A stretch of DNA of 64,000 nt from Tetragenococcus osmophilus (GCF_003795125.1 NZ_CP027783.1:1054001-1118000), one strand, 5' to 3'; shown: positions 25,161 through 34,692, counted from the stretch's first letter. Notes: a model not told the origin generated them from the letters alone. Made by a program: numbers and translations.

Positions 25161-27317
25161 ATGCGCAGAAGAATTTATGACAAAATAGCTCCGATGGTTC
25201 TTTCTTTTCTTACATTTTCATTGGCATTTTACCAACTTTTAAAGATTTACCATATGGAAAGCTTATTTAGCCAGAATGTTGTGATTATTGCCCTCTTTTG
25301 TTTAGTTGCGGGTTTACTTTCTAAATGGTTTATAAAACTTCCTCTTTATTTTTTTATATTATGTGGAGGTCTGTTTTTAAACTTTTCGCAAAATTTAACA
25401 TTTTCGGTGACATGGGCAAATGCTTTTTGGCAACGTGTAGTAAACTTGAGTGAATTATTTTTAGATGGAAGAATTGGTTATCTTCCAGAAGAAATTGCAA
25501 TTAGTTTAGTACTTTTGGTCGTGAGTTTATTAGCAGAATTGCTTATCGAATACGAACGGGTAGTGATCAGTTATCTCATTGTTATTGGCTACATGTTGTT
25601 TTTAATTATTTATAATGACATCGAGTTACCACTAGAAATTGTACTATTTGCTAGTTTTGGATTGTTGCACCGTTTTTTGCTTGTTCATAAGAAAAATAAA
25701 CAAAGTTATCTCATTGTTGGTATGATGTTAGCCATATTTTTACTAATTACATGGGGCGTCCCTAGCGATCTTATAGAAACAAGAATGCTTGCTCCCAGTG
25801 CTACGTTTAGAAATTACCTAAATGAGAAGGGTTTTTATCAATTTATCGAAGAAACAGGGGCAGGTAATCTAACGCGAAGCGGCTTTAGCGAAGATGATGA
25901 AACATTAGGTGGCCCTCTTTTAGATGATAATCAAGTTGTTTTTGAGGCCCAACAACAATCGCCGCATTATTGGCGAATAGATAGTAAGACTTACTATTCA
26001 GGCTCTGGGTGGGAAAGCCCAGCACCTGGCAATACACAGATAGATTCTTATAGTGGAGAAGAAGTTGATCTGGTTGATACTGATTATCAGGCAGAATTTG
26101 CTGAAGAAGAGGAAATTAATTTTAATCGTGAAGTTATGGATTCTTATCTTCCCTTACCTTATGGCAATAAACAAATCAACCTCGAAGAACCGACGGCTGA
26201 ACTATTTGTAAATCAAGAAACCCAGCGTGTTGACTTCCAAAATAGCGAACAATCTCGTTCATTTCAATTGGGTTGGCAAGATTTTAATTATACTTTAGAA
26301 GAACTAGCGGATGTTTCTTTGACTACTCCTGAGACCTCAGTTGATTATTTACAGCTGCCTGACCAGTTGCCCCAAAGAGTGATAGATTTAGCAGAAGAAC
26401 TAACAGCTGAAGAGGAAACGTTAATTGGAAAAGTGACAGCTATTGAAGATTACCTGAAGGGCTCAGAAAGCTTCCGCTATTCTAAAATTGATGCAGGTTT
26501 TCCTACAGAAAATCAAGATTATGTGGATCACTTTTTATTTGAATCTCAAGTGGGTTATTGTGATAATTTTTCTTCTGCGATGGTGGTGATGCTACGAGCT
26601 GTGGGGATACCCGCACGTTGGGCTAAGGGTTTTTCTACCGGTGAAGAAGTAGAAGAAAACCAATTTGTCGTAAGAAATAGCGATGCTCATTCTTGGGCGG
26701 AAGTCTATTTTGAGGGATATGGTTGGTTGCCCTTTGAAGCGACGCCTACATTTAGCCAGCCTTTACAACAAACGACCACATCTTCTGAAATCACAGAGAG
26801 TTCTTCTTCAGAAAGCACAACGACACAAGAAACATCAGATGCTACGACAGAAGAAAGTAGTAACACTTCAGAAGAGAGTCGTACGACAAGTACGAGTACT
26901 GCAGAAGCACCAACAAATGATTCTTCTTTCTCCATTTCTCCCGTAGTGAAAAATTTTCTTTCTGTTATTGTGTTTGTTATCGCGTGTGCATTTGCTTATA
27001 TGTTGTGGCGTTGGTATTTTTATTTATATATTTTCTTTCTTGTTAAGGCTAGCCAGGCCAACATTTTCAAAGTGTATCCCATTTTATTAAAAAGGTCCGA
27101 AAAATTTGTTTCCCGTGCTCCTGAACAACCATTAAGTCACTATGCACAAATTTTTGAAGCAAACTATTCTGAATTTCAACAATCTTTTGTTCATTTGACT
27201 TCAGTTTACGAACAAGCTCTGTATGGCGGTAAACAAGAAGGACAGCAATCATTCGAACAGTTGCTTCTTGATGTTGCTTGGCATTTGTCTCAGGCAAAAA
27301 AGAAGAGAAAAACGTGA
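25161..27317 (+). CDS. Membrane transglutaminase-like protein (TgpA type)
   Basis: A 718-residue protein with about six N-terminal membrane helices, an extracytoplasmic region and a transglutaminase core with Cys467 (GYCDNFSSAM), His510 (DAHSWAEVYF) and an acidic Glu526 in place of the usual Asp. A Ser/Thr-rich linker follows (about 535-590), then one more membrane helix and a cytoplasmic C-terminus of DUF4129 type. TgpA-like enzymes act outside the cell on proteins or peptidoglycan-linked peptides. It completes the MoxR-DUF58-transglutaminase operon. Confidence 0.9.
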   Translation: MRRRIYDKIAPMVLSFLTFSLAFYQLLKIYHMESLFSQNVVIIALFCLVAGLLSKWFIKLPLYFFILCGGLFLNFSQNLTFSVTWANAFWQRVVNLSELFLDGRIGYLPEEIAISLVLLVVSLLAELLIEYERVVISYLIVIGYMLFLIIYNDIELPLEIVLFASFGLLHRFLLVHKKNKQSYLIVGMMLAIFLLITWGVPSDLIETRMLAPSATFRNYLNEKGFYQFIEETGAGNLTRSGFSEDDETLGGPLLDDNQVVFEAQQQSPHYWRIDSKTYYSGSGWESPAPGNTQIDSYSGEEVDLVDTDYQAEFAEEEEINFNREVMDSYLPLPYGNKQINLEEPTAELFVNQETQRVDFQNSEQSRSFQLGWQDFNYTLEELADVSLTTPETSVDYLQLPDQLPQRVIDLAEELTAEEETLIGKVTAIEDYLKGSESFRYSKIDAGFPTENQDYVDHFLFESQVGYCDNFSSAMVVMLRAVGIPARWAKGFSTGEEVEENQFVVRNSDAHSWAEVYFEGYGWLPFEATPTFSQPLQQTTTSSEITESSSSESTTTQETSDATTEESSNTSEESRTTSTSTAEAPTNDSSFSISPVVKNFLSVIVFVIACAFAYMLWRWYFYLYIFFLVKASQANIFKVYPILLKRSEKFVSRAPEQPLSHYAQIFEANYSEFQQSFVHLTSVYEQALYGGKQEGQQSFEQLLLDVAWHLSQAKKKRKT

Positions 27318-27380
27318 TCGACACTATTAGTTTTGATAACTGTTTTGATTTATTTATATTTTATTAATATCCTGTAGAAA

Positions 27381-27436
27381 AACCTAAAATCAAAGTTAAA
27401 AGTATTGCCTTGAAGTAGGCATTAAAGGGTAAAATA
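27381..27436 (+). promoter_or_regulatory. Promoter block shared with cvpA (copy A)
   Basis: AACCTAAAATC at 27381 is followed 24 bp later (start to start) by TTGCCTTGAAGTAGGCATTA and then GTAAAATA ending at 27436. Nearly the same block stands before cvpA at 38962-39016. It ends about 80 bp before the CAP-domain gene. A -35/-10 reading (TTGCCT, 19 bp, TAAAAT) is possible. Confidence 0.6.
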
Positions 27437-27514
27437 CAAAATAAGAAATAACGGTAAGTGATAAAGTATCTTTGCGAAGATGGATCGATTTGTAATAGTA
27501 GAAGGTGAGGAACT

Positions 27515-28594
27515 ATTTTAAAAAAATTAGTTAAATTAGGCGTAGTAATATTATTAGTGGTTTGGACAAAACCGCTTTGGGAAGAACCTGTAGAAAATTT
27601 TACGACTCAAGTTTTTGGTGAAAGACTAAGTCTTGCCTATGTGAGAGACCAAGCCAATTTGTTGTATGACTCTTTTACAGGAAATGATACAGATAATGAG
27701 CAAAGTCAGACGAAGGCTCTAGAGTTAGATCAGCCAGAAAACCAAACTTTTTCCATTGGTAATGTGGAAATTGGCGATAACAGAGAAGAAATTGAAAATA
27801 ATTATGGAGAACCTGCGCGTGAAACGGCAAATGAATACGGATTGGAATGGGCTAGCTATCATGAGAACTATCAAAATTTCTTGCTAGTTGCTTATGATCA
27901 ACAAGATACAGTACAAGGACTATATACTAACCAAGATTTGGTGGCAGCACAAAATGATATTACGTTAGGAACAACGAAATCTCAGGTTCATGAAGAATTA
28001 GGTGAAGCAGAAAATGCGATTATCCATAGAGGGTTTAACATGCAAACAAATGATGATGGAGAATACGATGTTTATCGCATTGATGGCAATTATATAACCA
28101 TTTTTTATGATGTACATGAAAATGATGAAGTGACAGCTATGCAAATTGTAGAAGAATCGTTAGAAACAGACAAAAATTCTCCTTACGCTGATGCTAGTGA
28201 AGATTTAAAAGAAGGATTTGAGTATCAGTTGTTTGATGTTACAAATGCCGAACGTGCCAAACGTGGACTGAATGTATTAGATTGGAATGAAGAAGTAAGA
28301 GGAACGGCTAGAAAACATAGTACGGATATGGCTGACAATCATTATTTTGATCATACAAATCAACAAGGCCAGTCACCCTTTGATCGTATGCAAGAAGATG
28401 GCATTGCTTTTATGAGCGCGGGTGAAAATTTAGCCCAAGGGCAGCCTAGCAGTATCTACGCTCATCAAGGGCTTATGAACTCTGAAGGGCACCGGAAAAA
28501 TATTGTCAATGACGGCTTTACTGAATTAGGCGTTGGCGTTGATTTTAATGAAGATAACCAACCCGTTTATACCGAGAATTTTTTAAGTAGATAA
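27515..28594 (+). CDS. CAP/SCP-domain protein with N-terminal membrane anchor
   Basis: About 359 residues if translation begins at ATT 27515. The ATT lies behind GGTGAGG and is followed by a basic-hydrophobic anchor (LKKLVKLGVVILLVV). The first conventional codon, GTG 27557, would delete most of that anchor and has no ribosome binding site. A CAP-associated domain fills about residues 85-225. The C-terminal CAP domain contains NAERAKRGL, HSTDMADNHYFDHTN, GENLAQG and GHRKNI. It resembles B. subtilis YlbC. It acts outside the membrane; the function of bacterial CAP proteins is unclear. Confidence 0.75.
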   Translation: MLKKLVKLGVVILLVVWTKPLWEEPVENFTTQVFGERLSLAYVRDQANLLYDSFTGNDTDNEQSQTKALELDQPENQTFSIGNVEIGDNREEIENNYGEPARETANEYGLEWASYHENYQNFLLVAYDQQDTVQGLYTNQDLVAAQNDITLGTTKSQVHEELGEAENAIIHRGFNMQTNDDGEYDVYRIDGNYITIFYDVHENDEVTAMQIVEESLETDKNSPYADASEDLKEGFEYQLFDVTNAERAKRGLNVLDWNEEVRGTARKHSTDMADNHYFDHTNQQGQSPFDRMQEDGIAFMSAGENLAQGQPSSIYAHQGLMNSEGHRKNIVNDGFTELGVGVDFNEDNQPVYTENFLSR

Positions 28595-28603
28595 AATAAG
28601 TCG

Positions 28604-28640
28604 AAAACCTTCTTATGGAAAGCATGAGAAGGTATTTTTC
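28604..28640 (+). terminator. Terminator after the CAP-domain gene
   Basis: A hairpin with arms ACCTTCTTATG and CATGAGAAGGT followed by ATTTTTC. Confidence 0.85.
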
Positions 28641-28690
28641 TTTTATGTGCTACAATTAAAAGAAATTAAATGAAATAAAGGAGATCAGTG

Positions 28691-29239
28691 ATGGGTACTG
28701 AAACGATACAAACGAAACGGTTAACATTACGGAAACTGCGTGTGGAAGATAGCAACCAGATGTATGCAAACTGGGCTTCAGATTCTAAAGTAACGCGCTA
28801 TTTATCATGGCCGCCACACGGCACAATTGAAACTGTAAAAACATTACTATGGGAAAAACAGCAATTTTATACAGATACTAATTATTTCGACTGGGGAATT
28901 GAAATAAAACAAACGCAGGAATTGATTGGGACAATTACGGTAGTAGATCATGATAAAAGTACTCAAACATTTGAACTTGGCTATGTGATTGGTAAAAATT
29001 GGTGGGGCAAGGGATACGTAACAGAAGCTGTGCAAGCTGTTGTTTCTTATCTTTTTCAAGAAACAACAGTGAACCGGATTGAAGCAAAGCATGATACAAG
29101 TAATGACAATTCAGGTAAAGTCTTAAGAAAAAACAGATTCAATTATGAAGGAACATTAAAAAAGCGCGGTACTAATAATCGTGGAGTAGTTGATATATCG
29201 ATTTATTCTATGTTAAGAAAAGACTGGATTGGATATTAA
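28691..29239 (+). CDS. GNAT N-acetyltransferase (RimJ/RimL-like)
   Basis: A 182-residue acetyltransferase of the RimJ/RimL branch, which transfers acetyl from acetyl-CoA to amino groups. It shows TKRLTLRKLRVED at the start, the acetyl-CoA loop region GYVIGKNWWGKGYVTEAVQAVV and NDNSGKVLRKNRF. The ATG at 28691 has a better distance from AAGGAG than the GTG at 28688. It stands alone between two hairpins. The substrate is unknown (ribosomal protein, antibiotic or metabolite). Confidence 0.85.
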   Translation: MGTETIQTKRLTLRKLRVEDSNQMYANWASDSKVTRYLSWPPHGTIETVKTLLWEKQQFYTDTNYFDWGIEIKQTQELIGTITVVDHDKSTQTFELGYVIGKNWWGKGYVTEAVQAVVSYLFQETTVNRIEAKHDTSNDNSGKVLRKNRFNYEGTLKKRGTNNRGVVDISIYSMLRKDWIGY

Positions 29240-29257
29240 CTTTCTTTTTACAAATCA

Positions 29258-29320
29258 AATCCTAAACGAGACAAAAACAGTGAGATTGTGCTATGATTTT
29301 TTAGTCTTGTTTAGGATTTT
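29258..29320 (+). terminator. Long-looped hairpin before the interrupted PTS gene
   Basis: Fifteen-base arms AATCCTAAACGAGAC and GTCTTGTTTAGGATT with one G-U pair, a 31-base loop and a short T-run. It can end the GNAT transcript. The 13-mer TAAACGAGACAAA at 29263 is repeated at 29411 near the PTS start, which suggests that a regulator or leader RNA also uses it. Confidence 0.55.
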
Positions 29321-29446
29321 TAGGATTATAAATGGTACAACTAAATAAAGGTAGGTGAAAAATTTTATTCTAAACTTTATACATAAGATATGGACTTAGC
29401 AATCATGTAATAAACGAGACAAATGTATTATAAGGGAAGAGAATTG

Positions 29447-29941
29447 ATGGCAAAGGGTTATAATAAACTAGCAAAAGAAATCATTGAGCATGTAGGCGGT
29501 GAAAACAATGTTGAACAGCTCCAACATTGTGTTACGCGCCTACGATTTTATTTAAAAGATGAAAGTAAGGCAGATACAGCCTATTTAAAAAATCTAGCAG
29601 GAATTGTCACTGTTATTGAGGCGAGCGGACAATATCAGTTGGTTATCGGCAATGAAGTTGCTCCAGTATATGAAGCTATTTTAAATGTTTCGAATATTAA
29701 TAATGAAACAGCAGAAACTCCAAATGACAAGAGAAATGATAATCGTAAATGGCTTGATAAATTTATTGACCTGATTTCTGGAATTTTCCAACCATTCATC
29801 GTAGTATTAAGCGCAACTGGAATGATAAAAGGGATCGTGGCTTTATTAGGCGTTTTTGGATTAAATGAAACAAATAGTGGCTTTTACGCTGTATTAAATG
29901 CAGTAGGCGATGGTTTCTTTCAATTTTTACCTGTTGTTATT
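29447..29941 (+). pseudogene. PTS beta-glucoside-type EIIBC, 5' fragment (interrupted)
   Basis: The fragment encodes an EIIB domain with the phosphoryl Cys28 in QHCVTRLRF and the first membrane helices of EIIC, ending in FLPVVI. Start ATG 29447 lies behind AAGGGAAGAG; the earlier in-frame ATG lacks a site. An IS4-family element interrupts it, and the reading frame runs into the element to 30115. Joined with 31542-32540 it restores an uninterrupted permease (FLPVVIALTAAKKF) of about 495 residues without EIIA. The transport gene is therefore inactive in this strain. Confidence 0.92.
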
Positions 29942-29982
29942 TTTGAATTTACCCAAAATCTGAAGGGCCTATCCAATAAAAG

Positions 29983-30035
29983 AAAACCGTACCGTTATCC
30001 CCAGTGGAAAACTGGGCAACGGCACGGTTTTTCTT
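29983..30035 (+). terminator. Insulating hairpin inside the IS4-family element
   Basis: A long stem, AAACCGTACCGTT...CCCCAGT paired with ACTGGG...AACGGCACGGTTTTT, ends in a T-run. It would terminate transcription entering from the host gene and keep the transposase silent. Confidence 0.8.
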
Positions 30036-30138
30036 TATCCACAAGACCAATCTGTGGACACAAAAAGCCTTCCGCTATGGTATTATTAAGTTGCACCAAA
30101 ACAAACCATAAATAACGAAAGGCTAGGTGTATTATACC

Positions 30139-31383
30139 ATGAATCCGACCGATATTTATCAAGTAAAACGAGATTTTTTTCAATTTTCCCAGAAACTCGC
30201 GCAAGGATTGGCCAAACCGGATCAAAAATTTATATTCGATATGATTTTTGGCATGGTCAAAAGCCAGTCCCCGCTCCTATCTGATATCGCACGCGCTTTA
30301 GAAGAGGATACGCGTCTTCTTTATACCGTGAAACGTTTGTCCCGTCGTGGGGCGGATTTTGACGATTTTCATCCCTTGCACCAAAATTATTTACAAACGG
30401 TTCAACCTCATTTGCAGGAAGATATGCTGGTCATCGTCGATAACTCCGATATCACGAAGCCTTACGGCGAACAATTTGAAGCGCTCGCTCGTGTTCATGA
30501 TGGGTCTCGTGGTGGCACAGAAAAAGGCTATATGTCGGCTAACATCTCAATTGCTTCTCCCAAGACGAAACATCCGATCCCGATTTGTTCCCACTTGTTT
30601 TCGGTTGCGGAAGAATATTTTGACAGTACCAATGTGGAAACCTATAAAGGATTAAACCTGGTGAAGCGTTTATTTCAAGAAAAAACCTATACGCTCGTTA
30701 TGGATCGTGGTTACGACAGTAATGATATGTTTACATTTATGCATAAGCAAGACGATTCCTTTATCGTTCGGCTCCAAGATAAGCGCTACCTAAAGTATCA
30801 GAATAAACGGATCAAGGTGCCCGAATTAGCGTTAAGAAGAAAAGGGAAGATCACTTTTTCTTCGACCATTAAAGGCAAGAAATATGCATTGAAAGTCTCT
30901 CATATTCCCGTAGAACTTCCGTGTCTCTCTAAGGTCCCGCTGAATATGGTGGTCGTCTATGGCTACGGCCAAAAGCCCATGAAATTATTAACGAATAAAC
31001 CCATTAAGAACAAAGAAGACGTCTTAGCGATCGTCAAAGCTTATATTACGCGTTGGCGGATTGAAGAGAATTTTCGTGTCCAAAAACAAGAATATCACTT
31101 AGAGAAAGTACGTACGCTCCACCTCAATAGCTTACGCTTGATCCATTGCTTAGTGAGTTATTTGATCGGGCATCATAGCTTATTATTAGAAAAAGAAACG
31201 TACTATGTCAAACAAGTGCTTCATCGCGCCAAAGCCACATTTTCGGACCAAAAGATCCGCTTGAAGCTGTACCGCTTCATTCGAGGGCTGGCCGAGATTC
31301 TCCGATTTGATTCGACGGGCATTCAAGCCTATAAAAGGGTGAAAAAACGACCCAGGGCTCATCAACTCGCGCTCGCTGTGTGA
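30139..31383 (+). CDS. IS4-family DDE transposase
   Basis: A 414-residue transposase. The catalytic blocks are IVDNSDITKPYG (first Asp), VMDRGYDSND (second Asp) and YITRWRIEENFRVQKQEY, the Y-R-E-K signature carrying the Glu. Start ATG 30139 was chosen over a GTG four codons upstream because of the distance to AGGTG. The frame is intact and the ends are perfect, so recent transposition is likely. Confidence 0.92.
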   Translation: MNPTDIYQVKRDFFQFSQKLAQGLAKPDQKFIFDMIFGMVKSQSPLLSDIARALEEDTRLLYTVKRLSRRGADFDDFHPLHQNYLQTVQPHLQEDMLVIVDNSDITKPYGEQFEALARVHDGSRGGTEKGYMSANISIASPKTKHPIPICSHLFSVAEEYFDSTNVETYKGLNLVKRLFQEKTYTLVMDRGYDSNDMFTFMHKQDDSFIVRLQDKRYLKYQNKRIKVPELALRRKGKITFSSTIKGKKYALKVSHIPVELPCLSKVPLNMVVVYGYGQKPMKLLTNKPIKNKEDVLAIVKAYITRWRIEENFRVQKQEYHLEKVRTLHLNSLRLIHCLVSYLIGHHSLLLEKETYYVKQVLHRAKATFSDQKIRLKLYRFIRGLAEILRFDSTGIQAYKRVKKRPRAHQLALAV

Positions 31384-31541
31384 AGCGTTCATTGAATATT
31401 TTTAAAAAACGCATATTATTCTGTGCGTGCTATTTGTGTGTCTTATTTTCGTAAAAGAAGCCCCTAATAATTGTTCAAAAGGAAAAACCAATAAAATAAC
31501 ATAGATTGCACGATCTTTTACGTAAAATGGGTAAATTCAAA

Positions 31542-32540
31542 GTTGTTATTGCGTTGACAGCGGCAAAAAAATTCCGAATGAACATTTATTCAGCTTTAGC
31601 TATTGCATTTGCTTTAGTTTATCCTTCTTTAAGTGATATCACAGCAGGTGAGCCACTCTATACTTTATTTGCAGGGACACCATTTAGTGCGGATGTATAT
31701 ACTACATTTCTTGGGATTCCAGTATTATTACCACCGGGTGGGTATTACTCAACCGTTATCCCTGTTATTTTAACCATATGGTTTGGCGCAAAAGTTGAAA
31801 AAGGGTTTAAAAGAATTATACCTTCCGTTGTTAATTCTTTTTTGACGCCCTTTTTTACGGTGTTAGTCGCGGCTTCTCTTGCTATTTTAGTCATTGGCCC
31901 TATAGCTACTTGGGGCGCTGATTTCATTGGCTTTATATTTATGGGCATTTATGAATTGAGTCCAGTCATTTTTGGTGCCCTCGTTGGTGGGTTATGGCAA
32001 TTGCTTGTAATGTTTGGATTACACTGGGGGCTAGCTCCTATTGGCATACTGCAAATTTCTGAACAAGGGTTCACTCCTATTTTATCTAATTCTGGTAGTG
32101 CAAGTTTTGGTGTACTTGGGGTCTTATTAGCCATTATAGTTAAAAATAGAACAAGAAGTGTAAGAAATATTGGAATTCCTGCTACAATTGCTTCGGTATT
32201 TGGTGTAACTGAACCAGGAATTTATGGACTTTTATTGCCAATGAAAAAACCATTTATTATTGCGTTGATTTCCAGTGCGATAGGGGGAGCATATACAGGA
32301 TTTTTTGATGTCGTTGTTTACCGTATAGGGGGCTTCGGGATTTTTACCCTTACAAACTATATTACAGATGATGGCCAGTTAACGATGAATTTCTGGCATC
32401 GCTTAATTTCATTTGTTCTTGTTACAGTAATCGCCTTTACTATTCAAATGTTTATGAAAACTCCACAATTAGAAACAATGAATGGAGAAAAACAAACGAT
32501 AAATCATGAAGAATCGGAAAAAGTCGAAAATAAAATATGA
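31542..32540 (+). pseudogene. PTS beta-glucoside-type EIIBC, 3' fragment (interrupted)
   Basis: This piece encodes the rest of the EIIC channel, including TAAKKFRMN, the sugar-site region FGVTEPGIYGLLLPM and the last membrane helices, and ends in a hydrophilic tail without an EIIA domain. The frame from an ATG at 31506 begins inside the IS end. It is the other half of the gene starting at 29447. No separate ribosome binding site was seen, so it is probably not translated as a functional protein. Confidence 0.92.
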
Positions 32541-32865
32541 TAGTTAGACCAAGAAGGTGAGAAAGGACTAGCTGGGTAATTGTTCATTCATTTTGATAAC
32601 TAATGAAAAACAGCTGATAAGTGAGGTTTGTTGGTTTACTATCACTCACTCATTTTATTAATAAATATGTTCGTTATTTTATTTTTGCTTTTAAGAAAAG
32701 GGAAATGCTTTGAATTCAATAAAAGGTCGTATTTTTCAATTTGTTTTCGTTTTGTTAAAAATGTAATGAAATGTTATTTGCGCTTAACACACAAAGCCTT
32801 CACGTATGTTAAATTAAGAATCGTGGTTAGGCCACATAGTTAAAACATCTTGGAGGTATTCATTT
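32541..32865 (+). promoter_or_regulatory. Upstream region of the LysM/Rpf-like gene
   Basis: There is no convincing gene here. TGTTAA, TGTAAT and TGTTAT elements between 32753 and 32777 resemble WalR half-sites (TGTWAH) but with 3-4 bp instead of the usual 5 bp spacing. A possible -10 TATGTT lies at 32807. Control by WalRK would suit a cell-wall protein, but the match is weak. Confidence 0.25.
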
Positions 32866-33540
32866 ATGAAACTCAAAAAACTATTACTAGGGACAGCGTT
32901 GACCGCAGGTACGGTTTTTGCAGTTGGAACAACTAGCGCCAATGCGGATGAAGTTTATACAATTCAATCCGACGACACATTAGCAAAAATTTCAAAACAA
33001 TTTGTTGGAGATAAAAGTTTAATTGATTCGATCGTGGATGCAAATGGCATTCAAGATAAAAATGTAATTTATGAAGGCGAACAATTGACAATTCCAACGA
33101 ATGGTAATGACGCTGAAGAGCAACAAGCTCCTGTACAACAAGAAGCGCCAGTACAAGAGCAACAAGCACCAGTTCAAGAACAACAAGCACCAGTTCAAGA
33201 ACAACCGGCTGAAGAGCAACAACCAGCTCAAGCAGAGCAACAACCAGCTCAAGCAGAACAACAACCAGCTCCTGAAGCTGATAATTCTGGGGATTCTTCC
33301 GTAGAAGTGAACGATCATTTACAACAAATTGCGCAACGTGAATCAGGTGGAGACTTACAAGCTGTAAATCCATCTTCAGGTGCAGCAGGTAAATATCAAT
33401 TCATGCAACCTACATGGGATTCTGTAGCGCCAGCGGAATATCAAGGCGTTTCTCCTACCCAAGCTCCTGAACATGTTCAAGACGCAGCAGCTCAAAGGTT
33501 ATATGATGAAGTTGGCCCATCCCAATGGGTAACTGCATAA
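32866..33540 (+). CDS. Secreted LysM protein with Rpf/transglycosylase-like C-terminus
   Basis: A 224-residue secreted protein. A signal peptide ends near ANADE, and a LysM domain covers about residues 28-72 ([13 protein letters not shown]...GEQLTIP) and binds peptidoglycan. A low-complexity linker has repeats of APVQEQQ and PAQAEQQ. The C-terminal domain [25 protein letters not shown] carries the catalytic-type Glu of transglycosylase/resuscitation-promoting-factor folds. The site GGAGG precedes ATG and a strong terminator follows. It probably cleaves or remodels peptidoglycan. The linker repeats may vary in number between strains. Confidence 0.88.
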   Translation: MKLKKLLLGTALTAGTVFAVGTTSANADEVYTIQSDDTLAKISKQFVGDKSLIDSIVDANGIQDKNVIYEGEQLTIPTNGNDAEEQQAPVQQEAPVQEQQAPVQEQQAPVQEQPAEEQQPAQAEQQPAQAEQQPAPEADNSGDSSVEVNDHLQQIAQRESGGDLQAVNPSSGAAGKYQFMQPTWDSVAPAEYQGVSPTQAPEHVQDAAAQRLYDEVGPSQWVTA

Positions 33541-33617
33541 ATCCCTAGTATGTTTTTTATTGATTAAATAGTATTGAAGTAACTACAGTTTTTAAAATAA
33601 AAAAACCTAGTTTATAT

Positions 33618-33676
33618 AGACAAATCGAATGTTCTCTTCTAAAGTTGAAGAGCTCTCATTCGATTTGTCTTTTTTT
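33618..33676 (+). terminator. Strong terminator after the LysM protein
   Basis: Arms AGACAAATCGAATG and CATTCGATTTGTCT enclose a second CTCTTC/GAAGAG hairpin and end in a T-tract. Confidence 0.92.
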
Positions 33677-33819
33677 ATCCATTCACATATTTGATAAAGA
33701 GTTTTACTTATATTTTTTTAATTTATACAATTGTTTAGTGATATTGAGATTTAAATAAAGTACAATATTAGTAAGCCATTCGGTTGGTTTATTTAAGCTG
33801 TAAGAAGAAAGGGTTAAAA

Positions 33820-34641
33820 ATGGAGTCTTTAACGAATTTGTGGACGCTGTTCCAGTATTTTATTCTTGGTATTGTTCAGGGGATAACCGAACCAATCCCA
33901 GTATCCTCTAGCGGTCATTTAATTATTGCCAGAGAGCTATTTAATGTTGAAGCTAGAGGGCTTTCTTTTGAAATCTTTGTGAATTTTGCTTCTTTGTTAG
34001 CTGTGATATTGATTTATCGAAAGGATATTGTACGTTTAATTGCGCAAACATGGAGGTTTTTATTCAAAGGAGATAAAAACGCTAAAAGTGATTTTATGTT
34101 CGTTATTTATCTCGTTATAGCAACCATTCCTGTGGGAGTTGTCGGCGTATTGTTTGGCGATGTGCTAGGTGAGGCGTTAAGTGGGATAAGGGTCGTCGGA
34201 GTTACCTTGCTGATTACGGCACTTTTCCTTTGGATCATTCGTAACTTACAAGGACGTAAACAAGATGGTGACTTATCAACAAAGGATGCGATTATTGTGG
34301 GGCTTGCGCAAGCAGTGGCTACAACACCTGGAATAAGTAGGTCTGGGGCTACAATTGTTGCTTCTATGCTTGTCGGGATGAAAAAAGAAACTGCTTTGCG
34401 TTTTTCTTTCCTTCTTTATATTCCCGTAAGTCTCGGAACAGGGCTTCTTGAAATACCTGAAATTGTTCGCGATCCGGCCATGGGTCAATTATGGGGGCCA
34501 TATCTGTTAGCATTTATCACTGCATTTATTGCGAGTTATTTTGGTCTTAAGCTATTTATGGACATTATGCGTCGTGGAAAGCTAGAATATTTTGCTTATT
34601 ACTGCGTAGCTGTCGGTCTTTTAGCACTGTTTTTCTTGTAG
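33820..34641 (+). CDS. uppP: Undecaprenyl-diphosphatase
   Basis: A 273-residue BacA/UppP-type integral membrane phosphatase that recycles undecaprenyl pyrophosphate for cell-wall synthesis and confers bacitracin tolerance. The two active-site motifs are [14 protein letters not shown] (about residues 21-34) and [10 protein letters not shown]. About eight membrane helices are seen. ATG 33820 is preferred to the frame start at 33784 because homologues begin near this point, although the upstream AAGAAAGGG site is modest. It is monocistronic with a terminator. Confidence 0.93.
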   Translation: MESLTNLWTLFQYFILGIVQGITEPIPVSSSGHLIIARELFNVEARGLSFEIFVNFASLLAVILIYRKDIVRLIAQTWRFLFKGDKNAKSDFMFVIYLVIATIPVGVVGVLFGDVLGEALSGIRVVGVTLLITALFLWIIRNLQGRKQDGDLSTKDAIIVGLAQAVATTPGISRSGATIVASMLVGMKKETALRFSFLLYIPVSLGTGLLEIPEIVRDPAMGQLWGPYLLAFITAFIASYFGLKLFMDIMRRGKLEYFAYYCVAVGLLALFFL

Positions 34642-34655
34642 CATGATTTGGAAAC

Positions 34656-34692
34656 CAAAAAAAGACTGGGGTTTATTTCCCAGTCTTTTTTG
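34656..34692 (+). terminator. Terminator of uppP
   Basis: A perfect hairpin AAAAAAGACTGGG / CCCAGTCTTTTTT with a seven-base loop. A and T tracts on both sides. Confidence 0.92.

Larger units (their letters stand above)
29942..31541 (+). mobile_element. IS4-family insertion sequence inside a PTS gene
   Basis: A 1,600-bp element with 14-bp inverted repeats TTTGAATTTACCCA at 29942-29955 and 31528-31541. A 9-bp target duplication GTTGTTATT flanks it at 29933-29941 and 31542-31550. It carries one intact transposase and, near its left end, a strong hairpin that would stop incoming transcription. Confidence 0.93.

Noticed and set aside
33136-33270. Tandem repeats that could be mistaken for a CRISPR-like array.
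   Set aside because: They are in-frame codon repeats of the LysM protein linker ([14 protein letters not shown]) without unique spacers.
32933-33373. Long minus-strand frames rich in Leu/Val opposite the LysM protein.
   Set aside because: Mirror images of the repeated Gln/Pro/Ala linker codons; no start site.
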